Shown: piece after piece, positions 35,765 to 45,700 of the stretch
Position numbering within the stretch: position 1 is the stretch's first letter
How the letters are laid out: every line of letters starts with the position of its first letter
DNA from: Bacteroidota bacterium
Lineage (GTDB): Bacteria; Bacteroidota; Bacteroidia; 2-12-FULL-35-15
Reading direction: 5' to 3'
Length of the DNA stretch: 64,000 nucleotides
NCBI GenBank assembly: GCA_017303895.1
Contig: JAFLBF010000001.1
Span: 558,001 to 622,000 of the forward strand
Position numbers and translations under genes: made by a program
The notes under the pieces: model-generated
What the model was told of the DNA's origin: nothing
Database searches by the model: none
The model's input: the letters and a program-made list of their open reading frames with translations, nothing else

Positions 35765-36475
35765 TTATATTTTTATTCCGATCACAAGAATATCATCTAC
35801 TTGCTCAAGGTTGCCCATCCATTTTTCAATGGTGTTAGCAAGGATCTGTTTTTGCTCTTGCATGGGTAAATGGGAATTGCTGATCAAGAGTTCTTGCAGC
35901 TGTTTGTATTTAAATTTTTTCCCTTTTTCTCCACCAAATTGATCGGCATAGCCATCCGTGAAAATATAAATGATATCCCCTTTTACCAGATCAATTGATT
36001 TGAGTGTATAAGGCTCATTCTCTTTAGGCGACTTGCCGACAGGCATTTTGTCGGGTGCGTATTCTGTAACTTTTCCGTCTCTGACTAACCATAAAGGGTT
36101 ATTTGCTGCCGCAAAGTCCAATTTCATATCTTCAAAATCGAAGGCACACAAAACACAGTCCATTCCATCCTTACTTTCTTCTTCACTTCCTTCGGGATTC
36201 AAAGATGCGATGATCCCCTTTCTAACATTATCCAATATTTCATTGGGTGCTATCAGGTTTTTTTCAATGATGGATTCATTGAGTTTAGAAACAGCCATCA
36301 TGCTCATCAATGCGCCCGGAACACCGTGACCGGTACAGTCGGCAGCACTCATGTAAAAGATCTCTTTTTTACTACCCTGGTGTTTGTGCGATAAAGCATA
36401 ATAAAAGTCACCACTTACAATATCTTTTGGTTTGTAAAGAATAAAGAATGGTTTTGTTTCCGTCATTGTTTCCAT
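35765..36475 (-). CDS. SpoIIE/RsbU-type PP2C phosphatase domain protein
   Basis: 236 residues beginning almost directly with the catalytic domain: FFILYKPKDIVSGDFYY (metal-binding Asp23), AADCTGHGVPGALMSM (Asp46), a NPLWLVRDG segment and IFTDGYADQFG near the end. The motifs for a metal-dependent Ser/Thr phosphatase of the SpoIIE family are present. Such proteins often dephosphorylate anti-sigma-factor antagonists or other regulators. There is no N-terminal sensor region; an in-frame stop lies three codons before the ATG. The matching TPR-membrane-coiled-coil part is encoded by the following gene on the same strand, so order is reversed from the fused form. Confidence 0.9.
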   Translation of the reverse strand: METMTETKPFFILYKPKDIVSGDFYYALSHKHQGSKKEIFYMSAADCTGHGVPGALMSMMAVSKLNESIIEKNLIAPNEILDNVRKGIIASLNPEGSEEESKDGMDCVLCAFDFEDMKLDFAAANNPLWLVRDGKVTEYAPDKMPVGKSPKENEPYTLKSIDLVKGDIIYIFTDGYADQFGGEKGKKFKYKQLQELLISNSHLPMQEQKQILANTIEKWMGNLEQVDDILVIGIKI

Positions 36476-36822
36476 GCAACTAAATTAAGATTTTTTATTT
36501 AACTTTTTAATGGATCGTAAAATATAGTTTTCGTCATTTTTGCTTTATCGGTGTCGTTTTTACGCTGTTGAGTAGCCCCAATCAATCGGTTTTATTTTCA
36601 GTAGAAAGGAGATGGAGATTAAATAATATGAGGAGGGGAAGTAAAAAATACGTTTGAATAGCATCATATTTAACTGATCCTTATTTTAATTGTAAAAGGA
36701 AATAAGTCTATTTTTTCCCCGAAACCCAAAAAACAATGAAATTAGGTTTAGGCTTATATGTCAATACAAATGAGGCATTCATAAGAAAATTGCCCGCTAA
36801 AAATTAAAAATAAGATAAAAAC
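36476..36822. other. Divergent intergenic region with no recognised gene
   Basis: AT-rich spacer between the phosphatase gene (minus) and a giant T9SS gene (plus). I see no RNA gene, no stable terminator and no credible protein; the longest nearby reading (23 codons from 36736) has no family marks. The promoter of the plus gene is at its right end (36823-36853). Confidence 0.6.
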
Positions 36823-36853
36823 TTGACAAAGGAGTAATATATTGCTATATTCG
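36823..36853 (+). promoter_or_regulatory. Bacteroidota-type promoter of the giant T9SS gene
   Basis: TTG at 36823-36825 is followed after 20 bases by TATATTCG (36846-36853), seven of eight matches to TAnnTTTG, and lies 22 bp before the ATG at 36876. Position and spacing fit the sigma-ABfr promoter form. Confidence 0.5.
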
Positions 36854-36875
36854 TTACTCTCTAAACTAAATTAAA

Positions 36876-39800
36876 ATGAAAAAGATTACCCTTTTCTTAG
36901 GAGCGATCGCTTCTACTTTTGGAATTTCTGTATCTAATGCTCAGAATAACTGGGTTGAAATGATGCAGGATCCTACCGTTAATTTTTATAACGTACAGCA
37001 AGCATTTGAGCAATATTGGGCAGATCCTTCACACACTGTAGATGTTCAAGTTCCCAATCCGAACTATTCTGTAAAATGGTCGAATGTTAATCAGTCGCCA
37101 TTTATTACGAAAGCCAAAAAACCGGGATGGAAAACATTTAAACGTTGGGAAGATCTGATGAAACCTCGTTTGTATCCTTCGGGAGACAGGATGGTGATGA
37201 TCAATGCCATGAACGATTTTTATGATAATTATGCTGTTCAAGAAGCCAACAGAGGTCCTTCCGGTACAGGAAATCCAACTCCTCAAGCAGCTAACTGGAC
37301 GATCATTGGACCAACCACCACTATTCCTACTGGCGGTGGAGCGGGTCGTGTGAATTTTGTGCGTTTTGATCCAAGCAATACCAACACTATTTACGTTGGT
37401 GCACCTGATGGTGGTTGCTGGAAATCAACAACAGGCGGTACGGCATGGAGCACAACAACCGACAATCTGCCTTTGATCGGGTGTTCCGATCTTGCAATCG
37501 ATCCAAGCAATACACAAGTGTTATACTTAGCGATGGGTGATGCAGATGCGTCTGACACTTATAGTATTGGTGTTTATAAATCTACCAATGGTGGAGCAAC
37601 TTGGGCTGTAACCGGCCTTAATTGGGCAGTAACGAATGGTCGTGTGATCAGTCGTTTATTGATCAATCCATTGAAGCCAAGCACTATTTATGCGGCTTCA
37701 TCGAATGGTATTTACCGTACCTATAATTCAGGAACCACATGGACCCAGATCACAGGAACAAATGGCTTGAATATGAAAGATATTGAGTATAAGCCGGGCG
37801 ATACAACCGTGGTGTATGCTTGCTCAACAACCCGTTTTTATAAATCCACAAATGGCGGAACTTCCTTTACAAATATTACTGCAGGCTTGCCTGCAAACAC
37901 TGCAGTTGTTCGATTGTCAATTGCAGTAACACCTGCAAATGCAGCTTATGTATATTTATTAGCATCAGGGACCGACTATGGTTTTTATGGTTTATATCGC
38001 TCAACCGACAGTGGTACAAACTTTACTTCACGTGCAACTACACCAAACCTTTTGGGTTGGAATAGCAATGGCGGTGATTCCGGTGGACAAGGATGGTACG
38101 ATCTGGCTTTAGCAGTTGCACCAACAAATGCCGACCATGTATTGGTTGGTGGAATTAATATTTGGCGCTCAACAAACGGAGGGACAAGTTGGACGATTAA
38201 TGCGCATTGGACCGGTTCCGGTGCTCCTTACGTTCATGCCGATATTCATGCTTTGGAATATCTTCCCGGTAGTGCAACTACCTATTATGCCGGTAGTGAT
38301 GGAGGTTTATCAAGAACAACCAACAGCGGAACCGCATGGACCGATCTGAGTAACGGTTTGCAGATCGCTCAGATTTATCGTGTAGGGTTGTCCGCTACCA
38401 ACCAAAATTTATTATTAACAGGGTGGCAGGATAATGGAACCAATCGTTGGACAGGTGGAACAACATGGGCAGAGGTATTAGGCGGAGATGGGATGGAAGC
38501 GATCATTGATCATTCAAATGCGAATGTTCAATATGGTGAGCTTTATTATGGAGAGATCAACAGAACTACAACCGGTGGGAACTTAACCACAACTATTGTT
38601 CAGTCAGGTGGTACAGGTGTAAATGCTGATGGCGAATGGGTTACTCCATACATTATGAATCCTTTGAGAGCTGCTACATTGTTAGTTGGTAAAGCACAAG
38701 TGTATAAATCAGTCAACAGAGGTGGAACCTGGTCACAGGTTGGAACGATATCAGGTGGCACAGGAAACTTGGTAGCAATGGCTTATGCGCCAACAGATAG
38801 TAACTATATTTATGTTGCGAAAATGAATAAGTTCTATGCTTCTACGAATGGAACTTCCTTTACCGACAGAACAACGGGCTTGCCGGTAACATCTGCAGCT
38901 ATCACTTATATTGCCGTTGCCTCCAACAATCCTCAACATGTATGGGTAACATTCTCCGGTTACTCTGCAGCAAATAAAGTGTGGTATTCTGCGAATGCAG
39001 GCGCTACATGGACGAATTACACAACAGGTTTACCAAATATTCCTGCCAACTGTATCGTCTATCAAAACAATTCAACCAACGATGCGCTTTATGTAGGAAC
39101 AGATGTTGGTGTTTATTATAGAGATAATACAGCAGGATCGTGGACAGCTTATAATACCGGTCTTCCAAATGTGATCGTAAAAGAATTGGAGATCCAGTAT
39201 GCAGCTAATAAGCTAAGAGCGGCTACTTATGGTCGTGGTGTTTGGCAGTCTGATCTGAACACTCCGGGCACATCGCCTCCAACGGCTGATTTTACTGCTA
39301 ACAGAACCAATATATGTGTGGGTGATTGTATCAATTTCACTGACCTTTCTACTGGAACGCCTACTGCCTGGTCATGGTCATTCCCTGGAGCAGCAACAAC
39401 CGCTTCATCTGTTCAAAATCCAACCAACATTTGTTATAATACTGCCGGTACTTATAATGTTACGTTGACTGCAACAAATGGAAACGGAAGTTCTCCAATC
39501 ACAAAAACTGCTTACATAACCGTATCGGGTGTTTCTGCGCTACCATTAGTTGAAGGGTACGAGAACGCTACATTTGTGCCGGCCAATTGGTATTTGAATA
39601 ATCCGGATGCAGATGCTTATACGTGGACCCGTGTAACAAATGCGAATGGTCCATCTGCTGCAGGAACAGCTTCAGCAATGATTGACAATGCAACCCCTCC
39701 AACATCTACTGTTGGTTATATTGATGAAATGCATACCCCTAAATATAGCTTTGCAGGATTATCATCGGCAACCCTGACCTTTGATGTTGCTTACGCTCGT

Positions 39801-42581
39801 TATAATGCAACGTACTTTGATTCATTAATTGTGTTGATCTCTACTAATTGTGGTAGCTCATGGACAAGGGTTTATGCCAAAGGAAGTACAGCGTTAGCAA
39901 CAGCACCAGATAATAGTACTTCATTGTTTGTTCCTAGCGGAGCAACTCAGTGGAGAACAGAGACGGTTAACTTAAATAGTTATGTAGGACAAGCAAACGT
40001 TATGTTAAGTTTCCAGAATAAATCGGGTTGGGGACAAGCGCTATATCTGGATAATATTAATCTTTCAGGTGCAAGTACTGCAGCTGCCGTTTCTATTACA
40101 TCCAACGATGCTGATAATGTGATCTGTGCTGGTCAGAGTGTAACATTCACTGCAACTCCAACTAATGGTGGAACAACACCTGCTTATCAATGGAAAGTTA
40201 ATGGTGCGAACGTTGGAACCAATAGTCCAACTTATACTACGACTACCTTGACCAATGGTCAGATCGTTACTTGTGTGATGACATCCAACTTACCGGGTGT
40301 TACCGGAAATCCTGCAACAAGCAATGCAATTACAATGACTGTAAATGCCATTCCTGCTACCCCTACAGCAAGTAGTAATACTCCTGTATGTGCAGGAAGT
40401 ACGATCAATTTGAGTACTCCAACAGTAACAGGTGCAACGTATAGCTGGACAGGTCCGAGTACATTTACAAGTACAACACAAAATCCAACCCGTCCAAGTG
40501 CTACAACGGCTATGGCAGGAACATATAGTGTAACTGTTACTCAAAATGGTTGTACAAGTTTAGCGGGAACAACAGCGGTAGTGGTAAATGCCATTCCTGC
40601 TACCCCTACAGCAAGTAGTAATACTCCTGTATGTGCAGGAAGTACGATCAATTTGAGTACTCCAACAGTAACCGGTGCAACGTATAGCTGGACAGGTCCA
40701 AGTACATTTACAAGTACAACACAAAATCCAACCCGTCCAAGTTCTACTACAGCGATGGCTGGAACCTATAGCGTAACTGTAACACAAAATGGTTGTACAA
40801 GTTTGGTTGGTACAACAGCAGTAGTGGTAAATGCAACACCTGCAACACCTACCGCAAGTAGCAATACTCCGGTTTGTTCTGGAAGCACGATCAATTTAAG
40901 CACCCCAACAGTAACCGGTGCAACGTACAGCTGGACAGGCCCAAGTACATTTACTAGTACAAATCAAAACCCGACTCGCCCAAGCTCAACTACAGCAATG
41001 GCCGGAACCTATAGTGTAACTGTTACACAAAATGGTTGTACTAGTTTAGCGGGAACTACTGCTGTAGTGGTGAATGCAACACCTGCAACACCTACAGCAA
41101 GTAGCAATACTCCTGTATGTGCGGGAAGTACCATTAACTTAACGACTCCAACAGCAGCAGGTGCAACCTATAGCTGGACAGGTCCAAGTACTTTTACAAG
41201 TGCTACGCAAAATCCAATTCGTCCAAGCTCAACCACAGCGATGGGTGGAACATATAGTGTAACGGTTACACAAAACGGATGTACCAGTTTGGCCGGAACT
41301 ACAATGGTTGTGGTAAATGCAACTCCTGCAGCTCCAACAGCGGGAAGCAATTCTCCTGTTTGTGTAGGTTCTACGATCAATTTAACAGCATCCACAGTAA
41401 GCGGTGCAACGTATAGCTGGACAGGTCCAGGTTCGTTCTCTAGTACGAATCAGAATCCGACACGTCCTTCTGCTACGAATGGAATGGCTGGAACATACAG
41501 TGTAACAGCCACTCAAAATGGGTGTACTAGTGTTGCAGGAACTACTGTTGTGAGTGTAAGTAGTTCGGTTACGCCTTCAGTTACAACATCCATCGTTTCG
41601 GGATCTAATCCAACGTGTTCAGGGCAACCAATAACGATAACTGCTACACCAACCAATGGCGGAACAACACCAACCTATCAATGGCAGGTGAATGGTGCCA
41701 ATGCAGGAACCGGAGCAGTGTTTACATCCAGTACATTAGCAAATGGAGATATTGTAACTTGTATCATGACGAGCAACTCTCCTTGTGCTAGTCCTACAAC
41801 GGCCACTTCAACTGGTATTACAATGACCGTTACGTCAACAGTAACACCGACAGTTTCAGTTGCTGGTTCAAATACCATCTGTGCAGGTGCTAGCGCCACA
41901 TTTACAGCGATTCCAACTGATGGCGGAACAGCTCCAACTTATCAGTGGCAGGTAAATGGTTCAAATGCAGGAACCGGGTCAACTTTTACTTCTTCGACAT
42001 TGAACAATGGTGATGTTGTAACTTGTATCATGACGAGCAACTCTCCATGTGCTAGTCCGGCTACTGCCACCTCAACGGGTGTTACCATGGTGGTGAATGC
42101 AATTCCATCAACACCTACTATTTCACAAAATGGCAACGTATTAACATCAAGTGCAACCACAGGAAATCAATGGTACCTGAACGGTGTTGTAATTCCGGGA
42201 GCAACTGCACAGGATTACACAGTAGCACAAAGTGGCAATTATACAGTTGTTGTTACTGTGAATGGTTGTGAATCAGCTAGTTCTGCTGTGTTGCCGGTGA
42301 CGGTAACAGGTGTGGAAGAAACAGCAAACGCAATTGTATTTGATGTATATCCAAACCCAAATGATGGCAACTTTAATGTTCAGTTTAATGCAATTGAAAG
42401 ATCCAATTATAGAATAGAGATCTATAATGCGATCGGACAAAAAGTATATGCTGAAGAATTAAATCAATTCCAAGGATCATATAATAAACGATTAAGTGTA
42501 GTTGAATATGGCAGAGGCATTTACACGATCAATTTGGTAAATGTGAATCATCAGACCATCAAGAAAATGGTTGTTTATTAG
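36876..42581 (+). CDS. Giant secreted T9SS protein: sortilin-like propeller, PKD and Ig-like repeats
   Basis: 1901 residues. Signal peptide about 1-22 (ending SVSNAQ). Residues about 140-800 are BNR/sortilin-type propeller repeats (units such as VYKSTNGGATWAVTG). A PKD domain follows (about 815-885, PPTADFTANRTNICVGD), then a MAM/CBM-like jelly roll (about 890-1070, ending ALYLDNINLSG). An Ig-like series includes five 81-residue copies at 1158-1562 and two further copies of a different unit (GGTTPTYQWQVNG and GGTAPTYQWQVNG). The last 80 residues are a type A T9SS sorting domain (VYPNPNDGNFNVQFN), nearly identical in DNA to the next gene. Role: secreted or surface-anchored adhesin-like protein or, given the propeller, a possible hydrolase; no active site identified. 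Confidence 0.88.
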   Translation: MKKITLFLGAIASTFGISVSNAQNNWVEMMQDPTVNFYNVQQAFEQYWADPSHTVDVQVPNPNYSVKWSNVNQSPFITKAKKPGWKTFKRWEDLMKPRLYPSGDRMVMINAMNDFYDNYAVQEANRGPSGTGNPTPQAANWTIIGPTTTIPTGGGAGRVNFVRFDPSNTNTIYVGAPDGGCWKSTTGGTAWSTTTDNLPLIGCSDLAIDPSNTQVLYLAMGDADASDTYSIGVYKSTNGGATWAVTGLNWAVTNGRVISRLLINPLKPSTIYAASSNGIYRTYNSGTTWTQITGTNGLNMKDIEYKPGDTTVVYACSTTRFYKSTNGGTSFTNITAGLPANTAVVRLSIAVTPANAAYVYLLASGTDYGFYGLYRSTDSGTNFTSRATTPNLLGWNSNGGDSGGQGWYDLALAVAPTNADHVLVGGINIWRSTNGGTSWTINAHWTGSGAPYVHADIHALEYLPGSATTYYAGSDGGLSRTTNSGTAWTDLSNGLQIAQIYRVGLSATNQNLLLTGWQDNGTNRWTGGTTWAEVLGGDGMEAIIDHSNANVQYGELYYGEINRTTTGGNLTTTIVQSGGTGVNADGEWVTPYIMNPLRAATLLVGKAQVYKSVNRGGTWSQVGTISGGTGNLVAMAYAPTDSNYIYVAKMNKFYASTNGTSFTDRTTGLPVTSAAITYIAVASNNPQHVWVTFSGYSAANKVWYSANAGATWTNYTTGLPNIPANCIVYQNNSTNDALYVGTDVGVYYRDNTAGSWTAYNTGLPNVIVKELEIQYAANKLRAATYGRGVWQSDLNTPGTSPPTADFTANRTNICVGDCINFTDLSTGTPTAWSWSFPGAATTASSVQNPTNICYNTAGTYNVTLTATNGNGSSPITKTAYITVSGVSALPLVEGYENATFVPANWYLNNPDADAYTWTRVTNANGPSAAGTASAMIDNATPPTSTVGYIDEMHTPKYSFAGLSSATLTFDVAYARYNATYFDSLIVLISTNCGSSWTRVYAKGSTALATAPDNSTSLFVPSGATQWRTETVNLNSYVGQANVMLSFQNKSGWGQALYLDNINLSGASTAAAVSITSNDADNVICAGQSVTFTATPTNGGTTPAYQWKVNGANVGTNSPTYTTTTLTNGQIVTCVMTSNLPGVTGNPATSNAITMTVNAIPATPTASSNTPVCAGSTINLSTPTVTGATYSWTGPSTFTSTTQNPTRPSATTAMAGTYSVTVTQNGCTSLAGTTAVVVNAIPATPTASSNTPVCAGSTINLSTPTVTGATYSWTGPSTFTSTTQNPTRPSSTTAMAGTYSVTVTQNGCTSLVGTTAVVVNATPATPTASSNTPVCSGSTINLSTPTVTGATYSWTGPSTFTSTNQNPTRPSSTTAMAGTYSVTVTQNGCTSLAGTTAVVVNATPATPTASSNTPVCAGSTINLTTPTAAGATYSWTGPSTFTSATQNPIRPSSTTAMGGTYSVTVTQNGCTSLAGTTMVVVNATPAAPTAGSNSPVCVGSTINLTASTVSGATYSWTGPGSFSSTNQNPTRPSATNGMAGTYSVTATQNGCTSVAGTTVVSVSSSVTPSVTTSIVSGSNPTCSGQPITITATPTNGGTTPTYQWQVNGANAGTGAVFTSSTLANGDIVTCIMTSNSPCASPTTATSTGITMTVTSTVTPTVSVAGSNTICAGASATFTAIPTDGGTAPTYQWQVNGSNAGTGSTFTSSTLNNGDVVTCIMTSNSPCASPATATSTGVTMVVNAIPSTPTISQNGNVLTSSATTGNQWYLNGVVIPGATAQDYTVAQSGNYTVVVTVNGCESASSAVLPVTVTGVEETANAIVFDVYPNPNDGNFNVQFNAIERSNYRIEIYNAIGQKVYAEELNQFQGSYNKRLSVVEYGRGIYTINLVNVNHQTIKKMVVY
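40347..41561 (+). repeat. Five tandem 243-bp coding repeats (81 residues each)
   Basis: Copies begin at 40347, 40590, 40833, 41076 and 41319, each exactly 243 bp, without indels. Each encodes an Ig-like unit: TPTASSNTPVC, a YSWTGPSTF strand, NPTRPS and TYSVTVTQNGC, with two cysteines. Copies 1 and 2 differ at only two of their first 153 bases and then more often, suggesting recent local duplication or gene conversion. Copy 5 is the most divergent. Confidence 0.92.
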
Positions 42582-42633
42582 GACGGATAATAAATTTTTA
42601 AAAATGCCCGGTTATGCCGCGCATTTTTGTTTA
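42346..42633 (+). repeat. 288-bp near-identical block, copy A (sorting domain plus terminator)
   Basis: This block matches 46304-46591 at 282 of 288 positions with no gaps. It covers most of the T9SS sorting domain, the stop codon, the 3' UTR and the terminator hairpin. Homology ends abruptly just upstream and downstream. Confidence 0.93.
42600..42628 (+). terminator. Rho-independent terminator (stem with one mismatch)
   Basis: AAAAATGCCCGG-ttatg-CCGCGCATTTTT: the stem is broken by one C in the 3' arm relative to the perfect copy at 46558-46586. It lies 18 bp after the stop codon of the giant T9SS gene and ends in a T-run. Confidence 0.8.
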
Positions 42634-42702
42634 CATGATGATTGAGCATTTTTGCGATGAAAAAATTAAATTATATTTACTATAAATTATAATGTACTAC
42701 CG

Positions 42703-45700
42703 ATGAAAAACTATCTCCTATCCTTGTTGTTTTTATCTCTTTTAAAAATTATCAATGCTCAGACACCATCTTTCTCATGGTCCCATTCCTTTTCGCAAAA
42801 TGTTGTCGTTATGGAGCATGCAATTGATAACAATAATAATATTATTTTGGGTGGTTATTTTTCCGGAACGGTAGATTTTGATTTTGGTTCTGGTTCATCA
42901 ACATGGACAGCATCAAATGAAGATGCCTTTCTTGCTAAATATACCCCTGGAGGACAACTTATTTGGAAAATTGTTTTCTCTTCTACTTCAAGCGAAGCGG
43001 TTAACGACCTTACAGTTGATGCTTCTGACAATATTTTTATTAAAGCTTCCGGAGTTCTGAATACAGTTGATCTTGATCCGGGAGCGGGAACAGCTTTTCT
43101 CAATTCGTCCGGTAATTTTATTGCAAAATATAGCTCTTCCGGTCAATTTCAATGGGCTGATCGACTCGATATTTTAACTGTGTTTACCAATGGTCAAAAT
43201 GGAAATTATATGACGATTGATAACGTTACTCAAGACTTAATCCTTACAGGAGGTTATGTCGATACGATAGATATTGATCCTTCTGCTGGCGTTCAACAGC
43301 TCATAGGAAATTCTCCTTCCGATCAGACATTTTTTATGGCACGATTTAATACAAATGGACAGCTATTGTGGGCAAATGATTTTGATGGATCAAACACTAA
43401 TAATGTTGTTTTAGGACATGATTTAAAGCTTGAGCAGGTAAAAACAGATTTGTTGGGAAATATATTTATCATAGGTCATATAAACGGAACAATTGATATG
43501 GATCCTTCTGTTGGAATAGTCAACCTAACAAATACATACTATATATGCAAATACAATTCATTAGGACAATTATTAATTGCACAATCCTTTGCTGCAAGTC
43601 CTATGTCATTTGATATCGACTCTCAAAATAACATTGTTTTAGGAGGATGGTTTGTAAATGTTGTAGATTTCGATCTTGGCGCAGGCACACAATCACTTAA
43701 TGCAGGCCCTTCTTCTGGTGATTTTTTTGTTGCAAAATACTCAAATACACTTTCCTATATATGGGCATTTACACACAGCAATACTCCCAACACATTTTCC
43801 GGAATTCATTCTGTTTTTGTTGATACATCCGATGATATTTTTGTTTACGGATATTATGACCTACCATTTAATGCTTCTGATTTTGATCCTGGAGCAGGAG
43901 TATATACAGTTCCTATTGGAACAGGTGTTTTTGTTGCAAAATATTCTGGAACCAATGATTTGTTGATGTTTGGGTCATTCTCGGGGCCACTTGCCAATAA
44001 TGTAACAAATGCGAGCATGAATAAGATAAGCAATAAAATATTGCTTTATGGGGATTATAACGGAACCATTGATTTTGATATGGGAGTGGGAGTCTATAAT
44101 GTGACACACGTTACAGGGCAAAAATTTTTAACTCGTTACGATATGGAATGCGTTTCATCTCCTGTTTATATTTCAGATACGATTTGTTATGGAGATACAC
44201 TCCACTTTGGGACTAATAGCCTTTATACAAGTGGAATGCATTCAATTGTATCACAATCGTTGTCAGGTTGTGATAGTACATTTGCGGTTAATTTATTCGT
44301 GCACCCTCAAAATGTGAACAACATGAATGTTACGATTTGTTCTACTCAAAATTATTTTTTTGATGGAACATATATCAGCACGCCAGGTGTATACCACGAC
44401 ACGTTGATTTCTTTTACTGGCTGTGACAGTATTGTGAATTTAACATTGAGTGTTATCCCTTTAAATGGTTCCGTTACTCAATCGGGTTATGTTCTCACGA
44501 CATCGGAAACTGCTGCAAATAGCTATCAATGGTTCAATTGTACAAATAATACTTCGGTGTCAGGTGCAACAGGAATTTCATTTTCGGTTAGTACTACAGG
44601 AAGTTATGGAATTATTTTATCAAAAGGAGGATGTATTGATACAACTGTTTGTCAAATGGTCACAGCACCTTCTTCCGCTATAAATACAGCTCCTGCTAAT
44701 TTATGGGGGAATCAATATGAAACACTAAATGCAGAATTTTTTAAAGTGGACAAAAATGGGAATTCGTATTTGGCTGGAACCTTTTTGCCTGCAGTAGATC
44801 TTGATCCGGGAGTAGGGACATTTGCCGCTCCTTATGATATTGAGGGAATTTATTTCATTAAGTACGGTCCATCAGGAGATTTAATTTGGGCTAAATGGAT
44901 AGAAACGACTACAAGCTTATATTTAACAGATATGGAGGTGGATTCTTCGGGTGCAATACTGTTATCTGGAGGTTTTTCCGGGGGAGGTTTTGATGTTGAT
45001 GCAGGGACGGGGAGCACGATTATTAATGCTACAGGAACAGGTAGTATTTTTTTGTTTAAATATGATTTTTCCGGAAATTTTCAGTGGGCTAGTGCCTTTG
45101 GAGGTGCGGGAGATAACTATCCTTCAAGTATTGCTATTGATAGAAACAATAATGTTTATATGACGGGTTATTTTGAGGATGATATCGACTTTGATCCAGG
45201 TGCAGCTGTTAATGTTATTAGTACAATGGGGGGAAACGTGTTTAATTTTATTGTAAAATATAGCTCAGCTGGAGCATATTTATCTGGAGTAGGGATTGAA
45301 AATTGGGTACTGATAGACAAAATCACAGTAGATAAAAATGATGATATTTTATACTCCGGAAGTTATTGGGATCTTACCGACATAGCACCTGGACCGACTG
45401 ATTATTTTGTGGATGACCTAAGCTCAGGATCACAACAAAATGCATTTGTAGTTAAGGTTGATCAGGGATACAATTTTATTTCAGGATTGGGAATTAGTTC
45501 GGATATGCTATTGCAGATAACTGATATTACTACAGATGCATCTGCCTCCCTTTTTGTAACTGGATATTTCAGATCAGCGATAAACGATTTTGACCCATCA
45601 ATATCCAGCAGTTCTCTTGTTTATGCAGCAAATGATGATGTGTTTCTTGCTAGGTACTCTCCATCTTTTTCACTACAATGGGTAAGAGGCATTGGGAATA

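Noticed and set aside
34250-36475. A simple frameshift splitting one TPR-SpoIIE gene
   Set aside because: The phosphatase part lies upstream of the TPR part on the same strand; a frameshift would leave the TPR part first. A 75-bp spacer and a proper signal peptide start also argue for two genes.
36736-36807. 23-codon reading frame upstream of the giant T9SS gene
   Set aside because: Too short, no family marks, and located before the likely promoter of the downstream gene.
40290-41395. Cys/Thr-rich and Val/Pro-rich reading frames opposite the tandem repeats
   Set aside because: They are antisense shadows of the 243-bp repeat units: they follow the same period, have no ribosome binding site and no family motifs.
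40347-41561. CRISPR-like array
   Set aside because: The repeats are 243 bp, contiguous without spacers and code for protein in a single long frame.
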